Source: DATBGO01 sp963695645 (GTDB taxonomy: Bacteria; Actinomycetota; Actinomycetes; Streptosporangiales; Streptosporangiaceae). Taken from it: a stretch of 64,000 bases of DNA. Below, piece after piece: positions 8,114 through 14,181 of the stretch (its first letter is position 1; every line of letters begins with the position of its first letter). The DNA lies in assembly GCA_963695645.1 (NCBI GenBank), contig CAVOHC010000017.1, forward strand, positions 62,001 through 126,000, written 5' to 3'. The notes beneath the pieces were generated by a model that saw only the letters and a list, made by a program, of their open reading frames with translations, searched no databases and was not told the origin of the DNA. The translations under genes and the position numbers were made by a program.

Positions 8114-9501
8114 CCCGGGACGTCCCCAGCCCAGCACAACCGGAGCGACAGCCCCCCCATCAGGCAGGCCAAGATCAGGCAGGCCCAGATGCAGGCCCAG
8201 ATCAGGCAGGCCCAGATCAGGCAGGCCCAGATCAGGCAGGCCCAGATCAGGCAGGCGCAGGTCCGGGGGTGACTGCTGCAGTCAGCGCCCCGGTGCCGCT
8301 GCTCGAACCAAGGGACGGCATGCCCGCGCTGGTAGTGACCGAGAAAGCCCTGGCGAGCACGGTCCGCGCGCTGCGCGCAGGCGACGGCCCGGTGGCGGTC
8401 GATGCGGAACGCGCCTCGGGCTTCCGCTACGGGCACCGGGCCTTCCTCGTGCAGTTCCGGCGCCGCGGTGCCGGCACTGTACTGATCGATCCGGTCGCGT
8501 GCCCTGACCTCTCCGACGTCGACGCGGCGCTGGCCGGTTCCGAGGCGGTCCTGCACGCCGCATCACAGGACCTGCCCTGCCTCGCTGAGATCGGCTACCG
8601 GCCGCGCCTGCTCTTTGATACCGAACTGGCCGGGCGGCTGCTCGGATACCCGCGGGTCGGGCTGGGAACCCTGGTCGAGGCCGTGCTCGGGCTGGCCCTG
8701 GAGAAGAGCCACTCCGCAGCGGACTGGTCCACCCGGCCGCTACCTGACGAGTGGCTGCGCTACGCCGCCCTCGATGTCGAGGTACTCGTGGAGCTGCGCG
8801 ATGCCCTGGCTGAGCAGCTTGCGGCGCAGGGCAAGACCGAATGGGCACGCCAGGAATTCGAGGCTGTGCTGGCAGCCGAACCGCCTGGCCCGCGAGCCGA
8901 ACCTTGGCGCCGCACCTCCGGCATTCACCGTGTCCGCAGCCGCCGCGGTCTCGCTATCGTCCGCGAGCTCTGGCTGGAGCGGGACAAGATCGCCCGGCGG
9001 CGCGACCTCTCGCCAACGCGCGTGCTTCCTGACTCCGCCATTGTCGAGGCCGCCAGGGCATTGCCTGGCGGTGCCGCCGATCTCAGCGGCGTCGCCGGTT
9101 TCAGCGGGCGCGGCGCGCGGCGCCATACGCCTGAATGGCAGCGTGCCGTCAGCCGCGCCAAGGCCCAGGCGGAGCGCGCATTGCCGGAAGCATCGGCACC
9201 ACCAAGCGACGGGCCGCCGCCCGCGCACCGCTGGCTAGAACGGGATCCGGCGGCCGCGCGGCGGCTTGCCGCGGCGCGCGCAGTCGTCGCCGCTCTTGCC
9301 GACGAGCATCACCTGCCGACCGAGAACCTGCTGCCGCCCGATGCGGTGCGCAGGCTCGCCTGGCAGCCGCCCGAGGTGCTCAGCCCCGAGACGGTAAGCG
9401 CGGACCTGGCTATGTTTGGCGCCAGGGCCTGGCAGATTCAGCTCACCGCCTTGCCGATCGCCAAGGCGCTGCTGCGGCTCATCGAGAAAGGCGATGTCTG
9501 A
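8110..9501 (+). CDS. rnd: ribonuclease D with HRDC domain
   Basis: This is a DEDD-family 3'-5' exoribonuclease acting in RNA processing. Exonuclease motif I is VAVDAERASGFRYGHRA (D and E), motif II is near VLHAASQDLPCL, and motif III is LRYAALDVEVLVEL. A C-terminal HRDC-like region follows (from about residue 260). The start is the GTG at 8110, which overlaps the DUF3000 stop as GTGA. The longer open frame from 7996 lies inside DUF3000. An N-terminal linker of about 50 residues before the exonuclease domain contains a 15-bp tandem repeat encoding QAGPD, unusual for RNase D. One active-site position reads DAER where many homologues have DTE(A/R). Confidence 0.88.
   Translation: MTRDVPSPAQPERQPPHQAGQDQAGPDAGPDQAGPDQAGPDQAGPDQAGAGPGVTAAVSAPVPLLEPRDGMPALVVTEKALASTVRALRAGDGPVAVDAERASGFRYGHRAFLVQFRRRGAGTVLIDPVACPDLSDVDAALAGSEAVLHAASQDLPCLAEIGYRPRLLFDTELAGRLLGYPRVGLGTLVEAVLGLALEKSHSAADWSTRPLPDEWLRYAALDVEVLVELRDALAEQLAAQGKTEWARQEFEAVLAAEPPGPRAEPWRRTSGIHRVRSRRGLAIVRELWLERDKIARRRDLSPTRVLPDSAIVEAARALPGGAADLSGVAGFSGRGARRHTPEWQRAVSRAKAQAERALPEASAPPSDGPPPAHRWLERDPAAARRLAAARAVVAALADEHHLPTENLLPPDAVRRLAWQPPEVLSPETVSADLAMFGARAWQIQLTALPIAKALLRLIEKGDV
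8161..8262 (+). repeat. 15-bp in-frame tandem repeat (QAGPD) in rnd
   Basis: Units of caggcaggcccagat follow one another from 8161, with one 12-bp unit (8191-8202) and a diverged last copy ending at 8262. All unit lengths are multiples of three, so every copy keeps the RNase D frame. The encoded peptide is a QAGPD linker between the start codon and the exonuclease domain. Confidence 0.92.
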
Positions 9502-9581
9502 AGGCGGAAACCGGCACCGGGCGGGCTCAGCTGCTCCCCCGCCCATGGTTCCGCGGTCGCAGGTTGAGCCAGAATGGGCTG

Positions 9582-10247
9582 GTGAACGCTCGTGCCTGGA
9601 CAACACTCGAAACGCCGGTCGGCCAGATATCGGTGGCCTGCAGCGAAACGGGCGTGACCAGTGTCCGGTTCGGGCCCGCTCAACAGCAGATGAACGGTCC
9701 GGCAGCGGACGGGCAGGCAGCGGACGGGCAGCCAGCGGGCGAACTGGCGGCGGGCGAACTGGCGGCGGGCGGACTGGCGGCGGGCGAACTGGCGGCGGGC
9801 GAACTGGCGGCGGGCGGACTGGCGGCGGGCGAACTGGCGGCGGGCGGACTGGCAGCCGCCGCCAGTCTGCAGCTGGCAGAGTACTTCTCCGGGCAGCGCC
9901 GGGTCTTCGAGGTGCCGCTTGACTGGACCGCCGCGTCGCGCCTGCACCGTCAGGTACTCGGTGCCCTTTCCGAATCAGTCGGGTTCGGTGAGACCGTCAC
10001 CTACGGGGACCTTGCCCGACTTGCCGAGACCCGTGCGGCCGGCGTGTCCCTGCCAGCGCGGGCCATCGGCCAGCTCATGGGATCGAACCCGTATCCGCTG
10101 ATCGTGCCGTGCCACCGGGTGGTGGCCGCTAACGGACTGGGCGGTTTCAGCGGCGGGACGGGCATAGAGATCAAGCGCTGGCTGCTGATCTTCGAGGGAT
10201 CCCTGCCGCCCACGCTGGACTGGACGCCGACCGGCCCGGCGAACTGA
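9582..10247 (+). CDS. ogt: methylated-DNA-[protein]-cysteine S-methyltransferase
   Basis: This suicide repair protein transfers alkyl groups from O6-alkylguanine to its own cysteine. The active-site motif VPCHRVVAANGLGGFSGG and the preceding helix-turn-helix (FGETVTYGDLARL, then ARAIGQLMGSNPYPL) are intact, and the asparagine hinge is SNP. The GTG at 9582 (VNARAWTTLETPVGQI) gives a normal N-terminal domain. The open frame extends upstream to 9135, but that part overlaps rnd out of frame. Between the N-terminal domain and the catalytic domain lies a 40-residue (AGELA/AGGLA)n insertion encoded by a 15-bp array, absent from standard family members. The 3' end is overlapped by the tail of the convergent transporter frame. 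Confidence 0.9.
   Translation: MNARAWTTLETPVGQISVACSETGVTSVRFGPAQQQMNGPAADGQAADGQPAGELAAGELAAGGLAAGELAAGELAAGGLAAGELAAGGLAAAASLQLAEYFSGQRRVFEVPLDWTAASRLHRQVLGALSESVGFGETVTYGDLARLAETRAAGVSLPARAIGQLMGSNPYPLIVPCHRVVAANGLGGFSGGTGIEIKRWLLIFEGSLPPTLDWTPTGPAN
9735..9854 (+). repeat. 15-bp in-frame tandem repeat (AGELA/AGGLA) in ogt
   Basis: Eight consecutive 15-bp units, gcgggcgaactggcg or the variant with gga, run from 9735 to 9854. The order of variants is E E G E E G E G, suggesting duplication of multi-unit blocks. The array is in frame and encodes a 40-residue alanine/glycine/leucine/glutamate linker inside the alkyltransferase. Confidence 0.95.
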
Positions 10248-11402
10248 CCGCTCGGGTACGCGACGGCCGCTCGCAACATGACCCGTACACCAGGTCACCG
10301 GGCCGCGGCTAGCGCGGTTGCGGTAGCGCGCACGGCCGCCAGGCGGGTCGACCGGGTAGCCGCTCCGAGCAGCCAGAATAACGAGGCCACGGTGCCGGTC
10401 ACCAGCTTCACTCTGCCTGGTCACCTCGTTGAGGATCAGCGCGCTCCCGTGTCGCGTGTGCGATCTGGCGCCGGGCTCAGCCCGGACAGCCGGGACAGCC
10501 GCCACGGCGATCCTGGCGTCGCTGGTGGCGGGCTCGCGCTGCCTGGAAGCCAGCAGCGGACGGCTGCCCATGGCGATGCCAGCAAGGATGGCCGCGCCGC
10601 CAAGTGCCTGGTGCGGGCCCATTGGGTCGCCGAAGACGACGACGCCAGCGACCGCGCCAACGAGCGGCTCCAGGTTCAGGAAAGCCCCGGCGACCTCAGC
10701 CGCCACCCGGCTCTGCCCGTAGGCGAACAGCGTGAACGGCAGCAGGGTGCCGCCGAGCGCCAAGCCGACGCAGGCCAGGATCGTTCCTGCGCTGCTGGGC
10801 ACGGCAGGCACGCCTTCGGTGGCGACGGCGACGGGCAGCACGGCGAGGGCTGCCGCGAGGAACTGCACGGCCGTCACAGCGACCGGGTCACGGCCGCGCA
10901 GCAGGCCGGTCTGCGCGACGGTGAACATGGCCGACATCAGCAATGACGCAAGCACCAGGCTGTCGCCGCTGACGGTCGCGCCGCCGCCCGGGCCGCCGGT
11001 GACCAGGCCGACGCCTGCGAGCGAGACCGCGAAGCCAGCCCAGGCCACCGGGCGCGCGATGGTGCGGCGCCAGATGGCCGCGATAACAGCCACCAGGACG
11101 GGAGCCGCGCCGATCAGCAGTGCCGCGTGGCTGACGCTGGTGCGCGTGATGCCGACGTTCTGCACGAGTACTGACCCGCCATAACCCACCGCGCCGCAGG
11201 CCAGCACCGCCGGGGTGCATGCGGCGCGGATCCGGGACCGGGCGGCCACCAGCAAGATCACGGCGGCCACGCCGAAGCGCGCGAACGTGAGCCAGCCCGG
11301 CGGCAGCCACTCCAGGGCCACTTTGGACAGCGGCACTGTGGTGCCCCAGAGCAGCCCGGCGGCAGTGAGGGCGGCGGTGGCGCGGCGAAGGTCAGGGCTC
11401 AT
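9975..11402 (-). CDS. EamA/DMT-family transporter with aberrant C-terminal tail
   Basis: The first 300 residues are a normal ten-helix drug/metabolite transporter with two EamA repeats. They start LLWGTTVPLSKVALEWLPPGW, and the second repeat ends near GGAAILAGIAMGSRPLL. The ATG at 11402 is chosen because residues upstream of it look non-coding. After residue 300 the frame continues about 175 residues as arginine/glycine-rich sequence without membrane segments, and its last 273 bp lie antisense to ogt. This suggests that the original stop codon was lost by an indel or substitution near 10.5 kb, or that the tail is read-through. The gene is divergent from an Lrp/AsnC regulator 71 bp away, a common arrangement for amino-acid exporters. 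The substrate is unknown. Confidence 0.75.
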   Translation of the reverse strand: MSPDLRRATAALTAAGLLWGTTVPLSKVALEWLPPGWLTFARFGVAAVILLVAARSRIRAACTPAVLACGAVGYGGSVLVQNVGITRTSVSHAALLIGAAPVLVAVIAAIWRRTIARPVAWAGFAVSLAGVGLVTGGPGGGATVSGDSLVLASLLMSAMFTVAQTGLLRGRDPVAVTAVQFLAAALAVLPVAVATEGVPAVPSSAGTILACVGLALGGTLLPFTLFAYGQSRVAAEVAGAFLNLEPLVGAVAGVVVFGDPMGPHQALGGAAILAGIAMGSRPLLASRQREPATSDARIAVAAVPAVRAEPGARSHTRHGSALILNEVTRQSEAGDRHRGLVILAARSGYPVDPPGGRARYRNRASRGPVTWCTGHVASGRRVPERSVRRAGRRPVQRGRQGSLEDQQPALDLYARPAAETAQSVSGHHPVARHDQRIRVRSHELADGPRWQGHAGRTGLGKSGKVPVGDGLTEPD

Positions 11403-11455
11403 GAACCCATGGTGTCCGGCCTGCCGCCTAGAATTTGCCTGTTGATGACCGTGGC

Positions 11456-11475
11456 GCAATAATATATTGCAATAT
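11456..11475. promoter_or_regulatory. AT-rich overlapping palindromes at the lrp start (putative Lrp operator and -10)
   Basis: GCAATA and TATTGC form an inverted repeat with a 3-bp spacer (11456-11470), and ATATTGCAATAT is a perfect 12-bp palindrome (11464-11475). The second reaches into the ATG of the Lrp-type gene at 11474. TAATAT (11460-11465) matches a -10 element placed 8 bp before the ATG, which would make the transcript nearly leaderless. The region lies between divergent genes and is strikingly AT-rich for this genome. Binding by the adjacent regulator is inferred, not shown. Confidence 0.65.
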
Positions 11476-12010
11476 GCCTGTTGACCTTGATGATATTGAC
11501 GTCGCGCTGCTCACCGAGCTGCAGGCCGACGCGGACCGCACGAACGTCGAGCTCGCCCGCCTGGTCGGGCTGTCCCCTGCGGCGACACTGCACCGGGTCC
11601 GACGGCTGAAGGAGTCGGGAGTCATCCGCATCATCAGCGCCCGGCTCGACCCGGCCGCTGCCGGGTTTCCCCTGCAGATGTACGTCACCGCCACCCTCGG
11701 GCGTCATGAGCCGCGTTCCAGCCGCATCTTCGAGGAACAGATCCGGGCGCTGCCACAGATCATCGCGGCCGACAACGTGGCGGGCGAGATGGACTATCTG
11801 CTCACCGTAGTCGCGCGCGACGTCACCGAACTGCAGCAGGTGCTGGCCGCGCTGGCCACCCGAGGCGGCCAGCGGCTGGTGACCTACCTGCGGCTTGAGG
11901 AGGTCAAGGCCCCTTCCCAGCTGCCGCTGACGCCGGCCATGCCGGCCTCTGGCCGCCAGGCCCGCCGGGCAGCTGGCCGGGGGGCTGCACCAGCGGCGCC
12001 GGCCGACTGA
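11474..12010 (+). CDS. Lrp/AsnC-family transcriptional regulator
   Basis: This 178-residue regulator has the N-terminal winged helix-turn-helix expected of the family: LDDIDVALLTELQADADRTNVEL, split here by the linker, and the recognition region LVGLSPAATLHRVRRLKESGVI. It is followed by the RAM (regulation of amino acid metabolism) domain with MYVTATLGRH and GEMDYLLTVVARDV. I use the ATG at 11474 (MPVDLDD). A TTG at 11435 starts an almost duplicated peptide (MPVDD), because tgcctgttga occurs twice (11436-11445 and 11475-11484). It is divergent from the EamA transporter, so it probably controls that exporter and itself through the palindromes at its start. The C-terminal 30 residues are low-complexity. 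Confidence 0.88.
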   Translation: MPVDLDDIDVALLTELQADADRTNVELARLVGLSPAATLHRVRRLKESGVIRIISARLDPAAAGFPLQMYVTATLGRHEPRSSRIFEEQIRALPQIIAADNVAGEMDYLLTVVARDVTELQQVLAALATRGGQRLVTYLRLEEVKAPSQLPLTPAMPASGRQARRAAGRGAAPAAPAD

Positions 12011-12040
12011 GGGGACGTCCGTCCGCGGGCATTGTCAAGC

Positions 12041-12601
12041 TCAGGCGGTTGCCGCGAACCGCAGCCGGTCGCCGGAGACCTCGACCTGGGGACTACTGAA
12101 CCCGGCCCCCCGAAGCCGGTCCGCCAGCGAGCCGGGCTCCACGGGCACGAAGATGTCGTCCTGATGCAGGCTGCGTCGCACCGGCGTGTCGAGCCCGTCC
12201 GAGCCGAGCAGCACCCCGCCGGCCCGCAGCACCCTGCTCAGCTCGGCCAGTGCGGCATCCTGCTGTGCCGCCGACGGGATGTGATGCAGCATTGTCAGGC
12301 AGGCCGCCGCCGAGAAGCTCCCGGCGGGAAACGGCAGGCGCGTCACGTCCGCGGTGATCACCTCGACATTGGTGCCCGCCAGCCGGGCGGCGAGCTGAGC
12401 CGCGAGATCGCTGTCGAGTTCCACCGCGGTCACGCGGGCAGCGTGCCGCCGCAGGACGTCAGTCGTCAGCCCGGGCCCAGGGCCCACCTCGAGCAAGTCG
12501 TCGCCCAGCTCGTAGCCGTCAAGAACCCACGGCAGCAGTTTATCTTCCACCATCCTCGCCCACTCAGGGCTGGAGCATATGGCCAGGTGTTCCTCGTTCA
12601 C
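12041..12601 (-). CDS. class I SAM-dependent methyltransferase
   Basis: A 186-residue methyltransferase of the Methyltransf_11 type. SAM-binding motif I is LLEVGPGPGLTTDVL near residues 37-50. The acidic loop is AVELDSDLA, motif II is ITADVTRLPFPAGSF, and a motif IV-like stretch is CLTMLHHIP. The substrate is not evident. It is convergent with the Lrp-type gene and 43 bp downstream of the VOC gene on the same strand, which may place it in a short operon with the VOC protein. The length is typical for small-molecule methyltransferases lacking extra domains. Confidence 0.85.
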   Translation of the reverse strand: MNEEHLAICSSPEWARMVEDKLLPWVLDGYELGDDLLEVGPGPGLTTDVLRRHAARVTAVELDSDLAAQLAARLAGTNVEVITADVTRLPFPAGSFSAAACLTMLHHIPSAAQQDAALAELSRVLRAGGVLLGSDGLDTPVRRSLHQDDIFVPVEPGSLADRLRGAGFSSPQVEVSGDRLRFAATA

Positions 12602-12644
12602 TCATGCCATCCCCGGGTCGCTCCGGCGGAGTCCCCGCGGCCAG

Positions 12645-13067
12645 CTAGCCGCTGAGGCTGACGGTGCCATCGGGATGCAGGGTCCATCCGGGGTTATGCG
12701 CCACTTCCCACGGATGGCCGTCAGGATCGATGAAGACGCCCGAGTAGCCGCCCCAGAAGGTCCGGGCCGGCTCGCGGCCGATCACGCCGCCGGCTGCCCT
12801 GGCTTCGCCTACCACCTTGTCGACAGCTTCCGGGGACCCGACGTTGTACGCCAGCGTTACCCCGCCCCAGCCGCCGCCGTCGCGGACGGCGCTGTCCTCG
12901 GCCAGCATGGATCGGTCCCACAGGGCGACGACCATTCCGCCCGCCTGGAAGAACACGACGTCATCGGCAGCGGCGGTAGCCGGCTGCCAGCCCATGGCCT
13001 GGTAGAACTCCCTGGCCCGGCCCAGATCTGCCACGCCAAGGGTAATGAGACTGACGCGCTGGTCCAC
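12645..13067 (-). CDS. VOC (glyoxalase/bleomycin-resistance) family protein
   Basis: A 140-residue vicinal-oxygen-chelate fold protein. It has the usual paired beta-alpha-beta-beta-beta modules: VSLITLGVADLGRAREFYQAMGW at the start (two pieces of the first module), VVALWDRSML, then GGYSGVFIDPDGHPWEVAHNPGW near the end. The GTG start at 13067 has a strong ribosome binding site (GAGGAGG) that overlaps the stop of the 21-codon reading frame just upstream, indicating coupled translation. Substrate and metal are not predictable. Such proteins may be dioxygenases, isomerases or binding proteins. Confidence 0.85.
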   Translation of the reverse strand: MDQRVSLITLGVADLGRAREFYQAMGWQPATAAADDVVFFQAGGMVVALWDRSMLAEDSAVRDGGGWGGVTLAYNVGSPEAVDKVVGEARAAGGVIGREPARTFWGGYSGVFIDPDGHPWEVAHNPGWTLHPDGTVSLSG

Positions 13068-13078
13068 CCAGGTCCTCC

Positions 13079-13144
13079 TCAGAATTCGGCCAGCAGGTAC
13101 GGGGCGGCGCAGTCGAAGGTGATGGTCCTGATCCGAACTGTCAT
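13079..13144 (-). pseudogene. 21-codon remnant resembling a VOC-protein N-terminus
   Basis: An ATG at 13144, preceded by AAAGGAAGG at good spacing, opens MTVRIRTITFDCAAPYLLAEF and then stops. The peptide looks like the first strand and helix of a VOC protein (TFDCADP..LAEFW in family members). Its TGA overlaps the ribosome binding site of the complete VOC gene that follows. It may be a truncated duplicate kept as a leader peptide, or simply a relic. Confidence 0.5.
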
Positions 13145-13182
13145 CAGGTGCCTTCCTTTTGTTCCGCTTCAGGGACCTCAGG

Positions 13183-14181
13183 CTAGCTGCTAGGTACCGC
13201 CGGTCTTGGGCTATGACGCTCGGCCCCTGCGAGCGCTCCGTCGGCGGTATGCAGCACCCAGAATCCGCCCTTGTCTAGTTCCGGGCCGCCCGGCTGCACC
13301 GCCCCGAGGTCCCGGCAGATGGCCGCGAGCAGCGGCGGAAGATTCTCGCGGTGCGCGCAGAGCACCGTCGGCAGGCGCTCGGCAGTTAGCTGAACGGCCA
13401 GGTCCGTCACCGCGGCCGGGCCAGCTGACGGATGTGTCACCGTCAGGCTGGGTTCGACCGAGATCTGGGCGCCGATCTGCTGCGCGTACGGCCGGACCGT
13501 CGCGATGCAGCGCTCCGCCGCCGAGCTGACCACCCGGCAGGAGCCATAGCAAGACAACAGGCTGGCCAGCCGCTCCGCGTCCGCGGCGCCGCCCGGGTCA
13601 AGCGGCCTCGCCAGGTCATCCCCGGCCCAGGAGCCTTTGTCCCCCGCAGAGGCATGCCGCAGCAGGATGACCGGGACGGTGTCGCAGGGACCGGCCGCTA
13701 GTTCCGCGAGCAGCTGCACATCGTGGGAATAGCTGAGCCTGCGGCTTGCCGCGGGCAGCGGCAGCCACTCAAGGTCATCCACCTCAGAATTGGTCACGAA
13801 CGTCGTGCTGGCACCGGGCGCGGCCCGTGCCGCCCAGTAGTCCACCCGCTTCGGCCGCTCGTCCGTGTCATAGCTGGTCGGGCGGAGCCGCCTGCCGAGG
13901 ACCACCAGGATCCCCGTCTCCTCAGCCACCTCCCGCACGGCAGCGGCCAGGACATGCTCGCCTGGCTCCAGCTTCCCCTTCGGGAAGGTCCAGTCGTCGT
14001 ACTTGATGCGGTGGATAAGGGCGACCTCATCGCCGCCGGCGCCAGGCCCGCGGACAAGCGCGCCAGCCGCGCGGATAGCTCCGGCGGCGGCCGCACGCAA
14101 TGGCGTGGTGCCGGCCGTGCGCACGCCGGTGCCGGCACTTCCGGCGTCGTCATCCGCGGTTCCCGTCCCGCCGTCAGTCAT
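13183..14181 (-). CDS. mutT1: NUDIX hydrolase/histidine phosphatase fusion (MutT1-like)
   Basis: The N-terminal half is a NUDIX hydrolase with the box GKLEPGEHVLAAAVREVAEETGI (positions about 69-91; written here in two overlapping motifs, G-x5-E and REVAEETG). The C-terminal half is a histidine phosphatase with VILLRHASAGDKGSW near residue 173. This fusion matches mycobacterial MutT1, which hydrolyses 8-oxo-dGTP and diadenosine polyphosphates. The gene overlaps the end of ppk1 by 8 bases and follows it, the same pairing as ppk1-mutT1 in Mycobacterium tuberculosis. The first 35 residues are low-complexity and the true start could be further inside. Confidence 0.88.
   Translation of the reverse strand: MTDGGTGTADDDAGSAGTGVRTAGTTPLRAAAAGAIRAAGALVRGPGAGGDEVALIHRIKYDDWTFPKGKLEPGEHVLAAAVREVAEETGILVVLGRRLRPTSYDTDERPKRVDYWAARAAPGASTTFVTNSEVDDLEWLPLPAASRRLSYSHDVQLLAELAAGPCDTVPVILLRHASAGDKGSWAGDDLARPLDPGGAADAERLASLLSCYGSCRVVSSAAERCIATVRPYAQQIGAQISVEPSLTVTHPSAGPAAVTDLAVQLTAERLPTVLCAHRENLPPLLAAICRDLGAVQPGGPELDKGGFWVLHTADGALAGAERHSPRPAVPSS

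Noticed and set aside
7069..8137. Long antisense frames over hemE, DUF3000 and the zinc-ribbon gene
   Set aside because: They are arginine/serine/alanine-rich with no motifs, and arise from the GC-rich third positions of the real genes.
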